Assembly (NCBI GenBank): GCA_947359465.1
Contig: OX375873.1
Coordinates: 43,372,437-43,436,436 of the forward strand
Length of the DNA stretch: 64,000 nucleotides
Source of the DNA: Metellina segmentata
Lineage: Eukaryota; Arthropoda; Arachnida; Araneae; Tetragnathidae
Direction of reading: 5' to 3'
The notes under the pieces are model-generated. The model was given only the letters and a program-made list of their open reading frames with translations. It ran no database searches and was not told the origin of the DNA. This document shows positions 43,173 to 58,100 of the stretch, one piece after another. The stretch's first letter is position 1. Every line of letters begins with the position of its first letter. A program made the translations under genes and the position numbers.

Positions 43173-46100
43173 AACGCACGTAATATCGAACAGGCTCTTT
43201 TCTAATACAAATCTATGCAATGGGTGCAAACTTTTGAGGTATCCGTACACGTTCGAGACCTATTTTAAAAATGTGGTATAGAAGCATTTTAATAAAATTT
43301 TTATGTTTAGTGTTATTAAACATTAGCATTGGGCTACAAATATTTAAAATATGTAATCATAATTTTGTAGAAATGAGGATTATGTATGAAATTTTAAAGA
43401 AAATTTTCAAAAACTTCATATGTGCTACGTGAAAATCTATTCCGCCAATTTGGTAATTGATACTACCAAAATAAACTACAGACATTTTTCTAGGGAATGA
43501 ACGAGAAATAAAAGATATTTAAGTAAACAAAACTTTTACAAGCGATTAAAATATGAATACAAGATTTTCGATAGTTTTACAGTCCTATTTCTTAAATAAA
43601 TAGCCATAATTTTAAACTCAACATAATTATTCTAGTTCTTTCCCTCGACAACATTTTAAAGAACAAGTTCTCAAAGGTTTACGAGAATCGATCAATAACT
43701 TTTTGTGTTACAACATTTGAAGTGAGGAACGGCCATTTCCGGTGGTTTCCATACCTACTTCTGGTTTTCCCGTCTTAATTAAAATCTTAATATCTCTCTG
43801 CAAATAATTAACCTAGAGAAAAAATCAAATATATTTTGGCAAGAAACTCTAACAGACCAAAAACGTTTTGTGGAACGTTTGGTCAAAAATGACATTTCCA
43901 ACGTGTTCCGATACCTTAAACTCTTCATAACACAACGCATCATCTTTTGACGGTTTTTCGCAACCGGTGACGGTTTTTCGCACATTTCAACTTCCAAGCA
44001 CAACCAAATTTCACCAGCTTCTGAACTTGTGTGCATAATATTAAGTCTAATACATTATTTTAAATGCGTCATGGCATCTGTAATTATAAATTTTATTTAT
44101 GAACACTCTGTAGATGTCTTCCGTGTCAGGGCAAAATGGGTTAGTTCTGGCTTTTGAGGGGATCAAAGGAATCAAGTGCATCAGATAATTCAAAAAATAA
44201 TACGATATGCTTAAAATTAAAACTAAGTGAATCTACGAATCTTAATTACAATTATTTGTATCATGGCTTGTGTCCGAGCACGCGCTGATTGGTAGCAGTC
44301 GGTCATGTGACCTGTCGAGAAGTGCGTCGCAGCAGAACCTTTGTAGCTTCCATCGGAACAACATGATGAGACTTGGCTCACTAGCGGGACACATTCCAAA
44401 TTTTAACATATCTACTGTAAATATGTATATAGTACTTGTTCATACGTGTTTGAAATAAAACACAAGAAACCAGTTGGTCCGTCACTCTAATGGTGGCTTC
44501 ACACCAACGGCGACAGCGACAAAAACGTCTGTCTCTTCGCTTTGCACATGCGTATTACAAACACATTTTGTTTCTCCCGGTTTGTCTCTGTCGCTGTCCC
44601 TGCGCTTTCAAGTCTTGAAGGAAGTTCAACTTTTGTCTCTGCTGCCGTGCCGACAGCCAATCAGAATAAAGCCTAATCCGATTTCGGATGATGTTTTTCA
44701 CCCAGCAAGCTAAAAATTAATAATATCGAAATCCCATGGGCTCAGGAAGCTAAATATCTAGGTATTATCCTAGACAGAAGACTCACATGGAATCAGAACA
44801 CAAAAAAAACGTTCTCCATAAATTCCGAGACGTAAAACGTAAACTTTTCCATCTAATTACTCGGAATTCGCCCCCAATGACTATTGAAAACAAAATACTT
44901 ATATACCTAAGCTATCTCAGACCAGTAATCACATACGCAAGCCAAATTTGAGGATCTACTAATAACAAAAATATAAATTAACTTGAAATCCTTCAAACTT
45001 CATCGCCAAAGCAAGATGGTTCCAACGAAAAACAGAAATTATAAGACACGTTCTTAGAATTACCTCCCTTAAGACCCATATCGCTAAACTTTCGAAAAAA
45101 ATAAACCACGATATTTAATGCAGATAGCTGATTAAAATCTAACCCCTCTTTGAAGAGACATTATATAAAGTCGCTCTCAGCACTATTTTTTCCGTGCCTA
45201 AAACCAACTACTTTTTAAATATTCATCTTATACCAGTAATTACTACTAAGCTGGAACAGTCAACAACCGGTGTGCGGCAACAGAGACAGGCGACAAAATG
45301 TTGCCTGTCTCTGCTGCTGTCGCCGTTGGTGTGGAGCCACCATAACAGAACTTCACAGTTACAAACAGCTTGCTTTATTTTCTTCCTGAATATTTGTGAA
45401 AAAGAGTGAGATATTCAACGTAAGATTATGAGAAGTAGCCTTTTATACCTGAAGCGGGTGGAAAATGGTTTAGGAACGATGTATGCCAAAACAGTATTAA
45501 AATCCAAGTTCCGTTTATATTCCACAGGACAGGAACGCCGTTCCAAGAGATTCTCAGCGATGGCCAAATGGAGTCGTCCCATACGAAGTAGATCCTTCTT
45601 TATGTAAGTAAAGACAATGCGAATTACTCGGCGTTGCTAGGGTTGAATTGGTTCAAAATAGATTGAAAAAGCTATCCGCGAAGAATCAGTTTTTTATTTA
45701 ATAGAAAATGCAAATACCATTTGTATCCGAAAGTAATTTTGTGATTCCGTTTAGACATTCGTAGAATTTTTTCAATTTTCTTTGGAAGCAATAATATAAA
45801 CATGCTTTAGCCTTCTGTATAAACAACTAGCTGAATAACCTGGCGTTGCTCGGGTTTCAAATATAACCGCGACAGCTAAAATATGAACGCGACATTTCCC
45901 TGTGTAACACATACACAAACCCTGTAGAACGTGTTTCCTTATACATGTCTATTTATTGCAGAAAAACAAACTTTAGATTTTAAAATTGGTGCTTCAAGGG
46001 GCACTTTTAGGACTACCTGTGTGCCAATTTTCATGACTACAGATTGGTCAGAAGACAGGAAATAAATAGCCTATGTTTTCCTCAGTGTTCTAAAGTATAA

Positions 46101-49100
46101 GTGTACCAAATTGGGTGTAGATTTATATGGAGAATGTACAATAGATTTCGCATACATCTCACCCTTAGTTGAAGAGTACTATAACCAAAAGAGGCCGATT
46201 CTGAGTTTTGGAGTGATTATGTCCCCTTCTTAAGTTCGCCTCTTGTAAAAACTCTCTTGTTCTGCAACTCAAGTCGTAAAATAATTCTTTCTAAAATAGT
46301 TTTGTCTCGTTTCAGATCCTATCTGGGATCTAATTATGAAATCGATTCGTCACATAGAGGAGAATTCGTGCATAAGGTTTGTTCATCGAACCAATGAGAA
46401 GGATTACGTAAGAATGGAAAAATTGACAGGGTGAGAACATATTCATTTGAATTTCTATGTTTCTACGTTCTATGCTAATTTCTACATTTAAAACAGATGG
46501 AATTTTTAGATTGAAAGGTGAGACGAACGTATAAATGTCAGTATTAAGGATTTACTAAAGATAACAACACGTTCTGTTTGCTACAAAGAATTAAAGAACT
46601 ATGCGGTATTTATAAGCTCTGTCAAGACTATATTATGACTGTATATTTTTATTCTGAAAATACCATTTGTATCTTTTTATTTGTAAATAAATAAATTTTA
46701 GAATAAATAATGCATTTTCTACCAAAACCTTTTTGAGGTTCACACGCATATAAGTCTTATCTCATTGACAGAAGAAACTTAAAATGATAGTTCCTCTGTT
46801 TTTCTTTTGTAATCACTAGGGTGCTCCGGCGCCTGCTCGCTATCTCTCGTCAACCCCCGATGATTGCTACGCAATCATATTTAGTTCGTTTTGCGAACTA
46901 TACTTTTCAACAATGAGTAGGAGGGGATTGCTTCACAATCCATCCCCATATGGAACGCTGCTGGATTGATCCCGGACCTAAAGTACGACGTTAATTGAAG
47001 GTTCCCTTCCCTTTCCATTGCGATATTTATAGTATGCGTCCAAGTAACGGAAAATTGCCTTTTTTTTTTTTTTTTTTTTTTTTGCGAGATTAGCGGATCC
47101 ATATATAAGCCGATCTTAGTACTTTAGCTTTAGAAAATGTTCCAAAAATTCTCGGCTCATACATCTAAAAAAAATAAAAAATAAATGTTTTAAAAAATGT
47201 GAAGAACAAAACATCTCATTTCCACATAAAAAAACTAAATATTTTAGCATAACATACTGTTAAAATTCAGAGGAAATCTCATCATAATTTTAAATGTTTT
47301 AGCTAATCCGTGTTGTTTGTTGCAATAGTACTCCGTAATATTTGCATATTCGACTGTTGCTATGGAAACGGCGGCCGAATTGGCCTGTTCTTCTGAAAAA
47401 ATTGCAAACTCTCTAGAGCGTGCTCTCAAATGTTATGAATGAATTAATTAAAAAATATAACTGTGTTTATCGTCTGCGCGTCACTAGCCCGTTGAATCGC
47501 AAGACTCGCTATCACGTGACTCGCTATTATCAATCACAAAGCGAATAAACCTGAAAAAATTGATAATTTTTTTTTATAATAGAAAGATATACTTTTATGA
47601 AACGCGTAAAAGTATTCATATATACGGTCCTTTATTTTCTCAAGACTACTTTAAATTTAATACTTGAGAGGCTTTTTGTGTACAACTAGTTAGTTACACG
47701 TGGTAGTGTTATTACGGCAAAACGTACTTTCTGTAAGTATTTCGGACGTGACGTGAATTGATTGGTAAACATCAATTAGACTAAAGGCCAAACGTCGCCA
47801 AAACGGCGATAAACTATATTTTAAAGTAACCCCGATATGTATCGTGGGAGTATTTAAGTAGAGGTAGTATAATTTCCGCTTTCCGTCTGGTATGTTTATT
47901 ACACTGAAAAACCTTGTCATTGTACAATGGTGGTAGTCAGTCAAGTCGGTTCGGACAGTTGTGACACATTACTCTTGTAGATGATGTACACTTGCTTCGA
48001 TTGAAAAGGAAATACCTTTTGCTTGAAAATGTATTTAACGGGTGTGACTAACGAGAATTGCTCAAATTATGAATTTTAGGTGTTGGTCTTACTGGGGTCG
48101 ACTCGGCACTGGCCAACAAAAATTGTCCCTTGGCTATGGATGTGAGTATTTCGGCACGGTTGTCCACGAGCTGATGCATGCAATAGGATTTGAGCACGAG
48201 CACAAAAGGTCAGACAGGGATGACTTTTTGACTATCAACTGGCAAAACATTGAAGAACGTAAGTAAAAGGCCAGTTTAACTTTTTCCGAATAGCACTAAT
48301 CTTAATCAAACACTAATTTTCAATAAAAAAATTCAAGTACTAAATAGCTTACTCTAGCTTTAAGATGCCTGCCTACGTTCGGAGACCTTTTTTTTAAATA
48401 CTTCAAAAATTGACTTGTTATGTGCATTATACTATCAAATGTATCTCATCTAAAAACTATGAATAATATATAAAATAGCTACATATGTTTTTTTAATTAT
48501 CATTTTTTGCTAAAAATAAACAAAAGATCTCAATAAATTAACAACTAAACAAAACTCAAATTCAAATTAAGATATTCTATTTTTGTAAATTGTACTGTGT
48601 TATCAAAACCCTCTTCTGGGATCTCTACCAATATTATAACTGAAACTTTGTATTAAAAATATTTATGCACTTGAACCTTTCGACATAGAAAAAAATCTTA
48701 GAAAATGATTACAACTCTATACTTATGTAATCACAAAACTAAAAAATAATGCATAAACAATCAAAATAAAGGTAGGTTACCTAAATTGAACCCTTTACAA
48801 TATTCTATCAAAGTTTAAAATTATTTGAAGCATAATGTTATGAGTTATGATGTTGTGCGGAAGAGCAAAATGAAAAAAAATATGATTTTGAGAAAAAGCA
48901 TAAAATAAAAAAAAACTTCTACACTTACACATTAGATAAAAAACCTGACATTAAAAAGCTCCTGATTTGTAAAGGTCACCTTCTTGGTCATTGAAAACTG
49001 ATGGTTTTTTCTTCCGAATGGCTTTTAAAAGTTTCCTGCGCTTCCTTGCAACAAAGGTGGAATGATTCTTCGAATCTCGAATCCGCAAGCCGTCCGAGTG

Positions 49101-52100
49101 TTTATACACTGCAAAAATTATCCGTTGTTTTTACGGACTTTTCCCGTTTATTTGACGGTTTAAAGCTGTTTTGTTGACAAAACGGTTTTTTACCGTTTTT
49201 CACTCTAGCCATATACGGTTTAAAACCGTCAGTTCAAATTCGAGTTCTCGTCATTACGGTATTGCTTTGCGTACGATAACTTTCCCTTTTCTTAAATCAT
49301 TTTAAGATTATTTTCTACACTTGCTCTTATTTTTCAGCAATTATTTTATGGTTTTGAACATCCTGTAAATAAAAGTGCGATTCGACTTTTATTTAAGCTT
49401 TTCGTTATTCATCAGTTGGCAACCAGGTCGTATGTATGTTGTTTGGGCGCCATTTTTGATCGACGAGCGCTCAAATAGTTTCAACTCTAATTATCAGGTG
49501 AGCTTTTACTTACTTTTCATGCTCCTTTTGTTAATTTTTAGAAATTAGATTCTTACCGTAATGTCTGTGTTTAAATGTGAACTCTGTAATTTCAAAACAA
49601 AATTAATCAAACCCTATGTTGTCCTCTGGAGTTTGCATCGAAATGTTCACGGAGTAACATTCCCTTATGGTGCTCAATCTTGCCATCTCTGTTTTAAAAA
49701 CTACAGGTTGTCCTAAAAGTTCCCGTACTCCAACTTTAAAAATAATTATTGCCCGTGTTTTTTTTGTTTTTTTTAAATTATTGAATTTTATCGGCTCTTT
49801 AATTTTTATCGTTTCATTTTCTTTGCACTCAAGTTGTTCGATAATAAAGTTCCCCGTCATTTGGTTCTTCATTGCAAGATGAATTTCACGCATTCAGAGA
49901 ATTGCGCTGTTTTAAACTTATTTTGAATGCAAATAATTTTAGCGACATAAATATCCAAGTGATGCAATACCGAGTAAATATGGATCATTTTGAAATTAAA
50001 TAAAAATTTGAGTCAAAACTTTTTGAAAAATAAAATTAAAGTTTTAGAATTTATTTTATGTATTTATGTCATGTTAGGGCAATGAAGTTGTGCAACTGAA
50101 ACAGGTCAAGACAATATTTTAAGCAAATTAAAGCCAATTTTTTATTTCCTTAAAACGTGGAGGTGACGAGATGTTTCAGATTCATCTAACACAATGTAAA
50201 TAGTCTTCAGGTATTTAATCAAAAATGTACTATTTATGAGTATTCATTTTCAGTTGTTTTAAAATGGTCATAACCTCATCTTGAACTGTTGCTTCACATT
50301 CTTCATTGGAAACAAATTTGTTTTTAGTGTCATGTCATCTCGACATGAAGCGGATCTGGTAAGAAGCTTCAAAACATTCAATGACATTTGCCACATAATA
50401 GCAAACACTCTTTCTACCAAATACTTTGACAATTACATATTCATTAAATGCATTTGAGTCGGGTCGCAAAGATTCAGACAATGAGTAGAATGACAGAACA
50501 TTAAGTTTTTCACTATTTTCAATTTATCTATGTTATGTGATTTGGTCATGTGAATCTCTGAAATGCACATGTTGTATCTCCCAAAATCAACATGTATCAG
50601 TATCTCATCTGTTCCAAGGTTATCTTTAGGTTGAAAATTGACCTGTATTGATGGGACTATGTTGCAAACATGCTTCATGAAGTAACGAAGCATATCATTA
50701 AATTTATTAACTAGCGCTTTGACTTCTATTTCAACTTTTGATTTAACCACTTTCTTAGCTGACTTTTTTTTATTTATTTCACTGTAAACTTCTTTCCTCT
50801 TCCATTGCTCAACACATGTAATCATTTGTCTCAACGTGTTTGTTAATGCACTTCTTTCCAGACATTCTTCTTCACTTTTTACTACATCCTGACAGCAGAG
50901 ATTTAACCATCTAATCTAAATCATTGTAATTAAGAACTTTGAGGCTTTTTAATTTTTCAAAAGTTAACAAAACATTTTCATGCTTTTCACATGCACATGT
51001 TTCTTACATCAGGTTGCAATACCCAACAGCTTCATCTGGGTTAACTACTCCACTCTGTTTGGTGAAATATAAATTTTTTTTTTCCTTCAAACAAAATTTT
51101 CTTGTCTTTTCAACCTATTTTTTTTGCTGAGCCCTCTTTTATGTCGTAAAGTTCTGGATCATTTTTAATTCTATTTCTTTTTTGCTAAGACTCCTTCCAG
51201 ACTTTCCTAAATTTGATTATATCAGATTTCTTAGACATGGTACCAACTAGGCCAGATTGACATGATACCAACTGGTACTATGTCAGAAACAACAAAGAGA
51301 ATTTCAGTCATGAGGATACTTAAATTATCTCCCAACTCAATGGCATATTTTTAAGGAAAAATTAAAAGATTTTATCAGCGTACATAATCAGACCCAAAGT
51401 TACAAGTGTTCAAACATTGTAAATCAAATAAAGCTGTTAGGCTTTATTCTACAGGTTCAAATCAGAACCAATTGGCAAGTTAAATCGGTACTGGTTAGAG
51501 AAAAAACAATTGGACTTCTTATTTGTTTACCCAAGATTGTTCTTACTTTAATAAATAACCATTTATAATCACTATTTTACCATATCATTGTACAAATTCC
51601 TGATAAGAAATATTTGCTCACCTCCATGGAGGTGAAATTTCAATGGTTGGACCACATTTATGCCTAACCTAAAACAATCCCAGCCATGTGCTTTGATTTC
51701 CAGATTGTTTTGTACATTTTCTAACTATATGTTGTTGAAAAAAGTTCAGCAATAAATGAAAATATATTAAGTTAAAAAATGCCATGGCAGTGACATTGTT
51801 AAAAGAACTCAAGAATTTTCTGAGTGTAAATATAAGAAACAGACAAAATCATACTTGCTATTGAGTCAAAGATATCTTACAGTAAAGATGGCTCATTAGA
51901 GCTTCTTTTAATTACACTTTCAGACATGTACTGCCTTCTAGTAGACTTTTTTAAAGGTTATTTACTTTTTATGCAGAGCTGACAAAAATAGTAGGGACAA
52001 AATAATTTACTGATTTTTCAACATTAAATTTAATGAAAAATATAATAATTTCTGGTGCAATGAAATGAAAACTGTTAACAATGAAACTATTAATATTAAA

Positions 52101-55100
52101 TACAGCTATTAAATAAAGGAATTTTTATACTTTTTAAGTTTCAACTATATTTCTTAACCTAGAAACAGGGTTAAGAACAGCCACGGAGGTGATATTTTCC
52201 ATGTTTAATTCACTTTTTTAAGTATAAATATGCAAATATTTATTCACTTGAAGATATCTGATGAAAATATACCTCAATTAAGATCTATTACTATTGTATA
52301 AAAATCAATTGACACATGAAATTCATAAAAAAAAAATACATGTGACTCAAATTTCCACTTAATTTCAGAATGACCCAGATACAGTATATCAACTTAATCA
52401 ACAATTTTTTGGAATATTAGAAGTGCATGAACAAGACTCTTGGTTCCAACAAGACGTTGTAACCTGCCATACAAGTTATGACACCACGGGCATGCTTCAA
52501 GATTTTTTTGGCGATCGACTCATCTCAAGAAACCATTGGCCACCTCGTTCCGTCATCTCCACATTCCTGACTTTTTTTCTGTGGGGATATTTAAAGAACA
52601 AAGTTTATGAAGATAATCACCAAACAATAGGTGATCTGAAAAGTGCCATTACTCAAAAGATACAAGAAGTCATTCCCAGCATTTTGAAAGGTGTTTCTAA
52701 AAATATGTGTAAACTACTTCAGCTTTGCCTCCCAAGAAAATTGCAGAAATTTTAAACATTTACTATAAATGTAAGTCCAAAGTTTTTTCGTTTATAAGTG
52801 CTTTTCAAAATTAACATAAAAATATTTGTTTTAAAGTTTGTTGATTTTGTATAGTAAATTCCCGAATCGTCAGTACAGGAACTTTTAGGACACCCTGTAC
52901 AATTCATGTTTTTCAAGATCATAAATTTGTCAAAGAAATGTGAAGAATTGAAGGCACAATTGTAAATTGCAGTTTAAGTACATGCGAGAACATTACTTTA
53001 ACTGATTTGTCGCAGTTGATTTCTCACATGACATTTATTAAAAAAAAAAGGGTTGGGTGCTATAGTGTTTGATTGTATTTTTTAAATTAGCTTTAACCCT
53101 TAACTGCTGTGTTACAAACCGTCTCGTGACTAGTGTGGAGGAGTCTCAGACCTCACTCACAAAAGTGTGTATAAAGTTAATTCATATATATTAATGAAAG
53201 ATTCTTTAGATAATTATTATTTATACATTTTAAATTTAGATAATTCAATTCTTAACATGAATATATTTTATATTACTATACAAGTAAAGTAGATTCCATG
53301 TCTCTTCAGGCTCAGTTTTCGGAACTAATTTTGCAGGACATTTCAACCCTGGAAACTAAAACTATGTTGTGGTTTGGTGTTCTGATGGCACGATTAGGTT
53401 CTCCCCCCCTCCCAGCATCCCATTTGAAGTTTTTTTTCCGTAGAAATATTCTTGTGAAGACGCACTTGAAATGTCTTCATCTGCATAAATTTCCGAATCC
53501 GTTTCATGTTTGCTTTCAATGGTATCCGAAATTTCACTGTCCCAGTACTCTATTTCCGACCAATTATCAACAATATCCTGAACTTCTTTTTGTGCTAGAT
53601 ACAGAGGTAGTTTCTTAGTAAAGTTTGTTACCATTTTAGACTCAGCTGAAATTCCATACTCAAACAGACTATTTCATTCAGCAAGAACACTAACGCAAAT
53701 GCTGTGAAGGGTCTAAGAGACCGTGGGGGAAATGCAAATAGTGTGAAATACAAAATAGTTGGGACATCCAAACCAGTGTTGGAATGTGGCTTCTCTTAGA
53801 CGTAGTAGGAAGGTACTGAATAGGACATTGACCAATATTCACTTTGAGAGGTGGAAACGACCTGTCACTCGGGGTCTGTGAGACCCATGACAGCAGTTAA
53901 AGGTTAAATAAACTTGTTAAACTTTGAATAAAGCAAAATCACTAAAGAATTTTTCTCTGTCCTATTTGTATTTTACAGGTGTTTTCTAAGGATGAATCCT
54001 GATAAAGGATCCAAAGCCTCCAAAAAAAGAAATCCATGAATCAAAAAGTTTTGACCTTATAAAATAAACTTATGAACTTTGAATGGTGTTGAACATTTCA
54101 TTGAATAGATATGAATATTAGGTATCTTGATTCTGTTAATTGCATTAAAGTTATTCTATTGTAATCGTGGTTTGATTTTTAAAAATTACAATCAATGAAC
54201 CCTGATTATATTTGTATTTCTGTTTATTGTATATTTTTGCCTGCTCATTTTGTATTACTTAAATTATATATGCAACAAACAAATGTACCTCACAAAACAT
54301 TATGTAATTATCGTGTTCAGCACAGCACAGTGTATAATGTAACCATATTTAAAGGTGTTTTGCTATTTAATAAAAGTTATCAAGGTTTCTTAAATGAAAA
54401 GCTCCAGAGTTCTATATTTTGAAAATTTATCACTGTTGACATTATAAGAAGACAACAATATTTATTTTTTCATTTATACAGACTTTTTTTTACATGCTTA
54501 TATAGTTTGTTACTTAATAAGTATCCTCAACATGCATATTGAAAAATGATTTACTTTAATTTTTATTATTCTGTATAATTGAATAATATTCTAGCATAAT
54601 TTAGTTAGATTATTTAATTTAAATGTTTGAACATTATTGAAATAACAAAAGTAATGAATATTATACAGTGAAACCTGTCTATAACCATTCTGTAGGGACC
54701 TAAATAAAATATTGTTATAGACAGTATCGTTACACACAGATTTCACTGTATATTGACAGTATTATGAATAAAAGGTACTGTGTACAGCACAGTATTTTTC
54801 TTTAATTTATTTGCTCTGCAATAGTTCTATACTATTTTAAAAGATGACTTTATCATTTTATCCACACTTCGAAACTAAATTTCAGAGAAAACCCATTATT
54901 ATGTGCGCAAAACTGTTTCAACTGTATAGCTGATATTTACATTTTTACACAATTTGTAAACCTTATAGTATTTAGTGTAATTGTATTATTTTGTGGTAAA
55001 ACCATATTCACTGCATAATTGCATATTTTTTATGTTAACTGGTTGTAACTTCAATTCCATATGGTTTTGTAAACAGTTATAAGCTAAAAACTACAGTAAA

Positions 55101-58100
55101 CTTGTTCTTGACTAGTTAAAAATAGTTCTGATTGCGAAATTATACTGTTTTTTTTATGGTAACTGGTTGTAACTTTCACCGATTAAATACTTTTATGCAA
55201 ACAAGTGAAAACTGAAACACAGAGAAAACTAGATCTCATTGTAAAAAACAGTTGCGACTACAAATTTACTTCATAACTTTTACGGAAAAAATGTGATGTA
55301 TGGCAAAATACCGTTGTGAATACGGTTTTACTTAGTAACTTTTACGGGGGAAACTTGGTCTTATATGGGGAAAACCGTCGAGAGAATACGGTTTTACTTC
55401 GTAACTTTTACGGGGAAACTTGATCTCTTATGGGAAAAAACCGTTGTGAATACGGTTTTAATTCGTAATTTTTACGGGAAAAACTTAGTCTTTTATGGGG
55501 AAAACCGTCGAGAATACGGTTTTACTTCGTAACTTTTACGGGAAAAACTGGATCTCTTATGGGAAAAAAACGTTGTGAATACGGTTTTAATTCGTAACTT
55601 TTACGGGAAAAACTTGTTCTCGTATGGTAAAAAACCGTTATTTCTACGGATTAACTTCGTAATTTTTACGGTTAAGCACAACCAACCCAGCTGCCAGTTT
55701 AAAACCGTAAATTTTGCGGGATTTTTTTTACAGTGTAGCCTTCTACTGTAAAACACCCAGGATTTGTCAAATTAAGCCTATTGAAAACATTTAAGCAACC
55801 TTTAAAACCATCGTTAAATTGAATTATGGCATCATAGGCTCCTAACTTGACAGTTTTGAGGCTGACAAACACCTCTTTTGGCACTCGTTGCCAAATTACG
55901 CCATTGAAACACTCGTTGGCGTTTTGAGTTTTGCCGTGGAGACATTTCTCTAACAAATCTTACTAAAAAAACTTAATTAAACAATTACTTAACCTTTTTT
56001 TTAAATACTAGGGGGCTCCGCCCCCTGCTCGCTTACGCTCGCCAACCCCCGGGGATTGCTGCGCAATCCCATTTGGTTTGCTTCGCAAACCAACACTCCT
56101 TTCACAGAGTGAAACTATCTGAATAATTCGTATTATGCTGATTTCACTTTCCGGTACATAACGTCACAGCGAGGGCTTCGCGCCCTGCTCGCTTACGCTC
56201 GCCGATACCGGGGATTGCTACGCAATCCCGTTTGGTTTGCTTTCTCAAACCAATACTTCTTTCGCAATTGATTTCACTTTTTTTTGCTTTAACACTTAAT
56301 GCACCCTAAACTAATAGCCGCATCAGTAAAAAATCTTCTGTATCTTGTTCCCTGTACAATTTTAAGTAAACAGTGTTAATATCAATACATTGTACTTTGT
56401 CGGTAAACTGTCTTGAGAACAGAGGGAAAAAAGCGAGCCTTTTTCCTCGCCAAATAAAAAGAAATCGTTTTTATGGCAATTGTTGCTACGATAAATTTGA
56501 TATCTGGCAAACCCGATAGTAGAAAATGCAACCCACTGCTGTTTGCCGAACCAGCTATGCGAACTGAAAAATACGAAATTTGTGTCACCAACTTTTGATT
56601 GCATCGAATTTATTTATGAACCAATTTTAAAAATAATTGTACCGTAAGAAAGAGTACATTGTGAGGTATACTGCAATATTTTTAAAATTAAAAACTAACA
56701 GTAATACTATATAGATATGACCATTTTAGTTTTGTATCGGAAGTTACGATCTGAAAGTTCCGAAAATTGTATGACCTACTTTTAATTGCATCGATTTTGT
56801 TTATTAACCAATTTGAAAAATAATTGTACCATAAGAAAGAGTGTAATGTACTGTATTCAGTGATGTTCTCAAATTTAAAAAATAATGGTTTTTGCCGTAG
56901 ACATAACGGTTTTAACAAAACGTAGCGAAAATATCCGAAGATTCCGAATTTTGTATCACGAACTTTTGATCGCATCCAATTTAATTATTAACCGATTTCA
57001 AAAATAATAGTACCGTAAGAAAGAGTATATTCTGAGGTATACTGCGATATTTTAAAAATTAAAAACTAATAGTAATTAGATATAGATACGGCAGTTTTAA
57101 AAAAAAGTAACAAAAATGTCCCGATTTTTCCCGAATTTCAAAAAAATATTATCAAGAACCACATTTAAATTTCAAAAAAAACTCGACGAGCTGCAAAAAT
57201 TTACGTTGAGAGGTACTCTTAAAAAAAAACTCACGACTAAAGACTGAAATTTTGAATGTGTTTTGCTCACTCGCGGAAGAAATTTCACTTCTTCAACTTT
57301 AACACTTAATAAAACCTAAACTAATAGCCGCATCGGAAAAAAATCTTAATAATTATCCAGGGAATACGATGAAGAACAAAGCATGTTAATTTCATATTTT
57401 TCCGATCAGTACTTTCTCGGGAAACCGTCTAAGAATGGAGCTAAACAACAAAAATTTCAATTCTTCGGCGGCGGCGGCGGTAACTTTTTTTAATATAGAG
57501 AGATTCAATGTGAACGAACAAATTTTAATATTCTATGCCGGTTTTTCGTACTGCTTCCGTTAGCAGAACACTACTTACGGTTTGAAAATCTGTCAACATA
57601 CTAATATTAAAAGTTCAGAAACTAGAGTTCTAAGTAAGATAGAAACAAAATTTAAACTGATTTAGAAAGCTAAGAAACTATACTTTCAAAATTAGGCAAA
57701 ATTAAAAAATCGTATTTTTCTCCACAAATGCGGTTTTATAGGTAGGCAGGCACCTTAATTAATAAAGAAAACTAATACTGTCGAACACACTCGCTGCACT
57801 AGGAGGTGAATAAAATATGTGCATGTAAAATCATACACACAAATATATAGATACTGTCGAAACGTAAATGCACTAATCCAAAGTTTTTTCTCTGCTAATA
57901 AGGTATTTTATTTGTCTACGCAATTTTTTGTAAACCTTTTTTTGGTATGCAAATATATATACACTCTTATATTTCCTAGAATATTAAAAATGGAGCAGTA
58001 AATATACAAAAAAAAAATCGACGGACCAAGAAGAAGTTGTGCCGGGCTCAATTAACTTGGAACGCCGCTGACTTTGGACGTATAGTCTTTAGTGACGAGT

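Larger units (their letters stand above)
49704..52897 (+). mobile_element. Mariner-like element (3.2 kb) inserted at TA
   Basis: The ends CAGGTTGTCCTAAAAGTTCC and the complement CAGGGTGTCCTAAAAGTTCC are flanked by TA (49702-49703, 52898-52899). The right part encodes a transposase tail. The middle carries another transposon-derived ORF on the minus strand (50433-51240). Confidence 0.85.
49107..55735. mobile_element. CACTG-ended DNA transposon with subterminal repeats, nested insertions
   Basis: CACTGCAAAAA at 49107 and the complement of CACTGTAAAAAAAATCCCGC at 55735 are the ends, with TA duplicated on each side. Both subterminal regions are rich in ACGG...CCGT units (49120-49260; 55255-55710). 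Removing it restores the frame of the interrupted ORF. The CACTG ends with subterminal repeats resemble EnSpm/CACTA-like elements; the TA duplication leaves the family open. It carries the insertions at 49704-52897 and 53097-53903. Confidence 0.8.
48951..55956 (-). pseudogene. Transposase-like ORF split by a CACTG element
   Basis: The minus-strand frame 55956-55736 ([45 protein letters not shown]) continues, after removing 49107-55735 and one TA, in the same frame at 49106. It reads [20 protein letters not shown], then [13 protein letters not shown], to a stop at 48951-48953. [11 protein letters not shown] is typical of a transposase-like family widespread in arachnids, perhaps Mutator-like; I am not certain of the superfamily. 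The upstream part is missing. Confidence 0.65.

Noticed and set aside
49603..49893. 96-residue minus-strand frame
   Set aside because: It crosses the exact insertion boundary of the mariner-like element at 49704, so it cannot be an ancestral gene.
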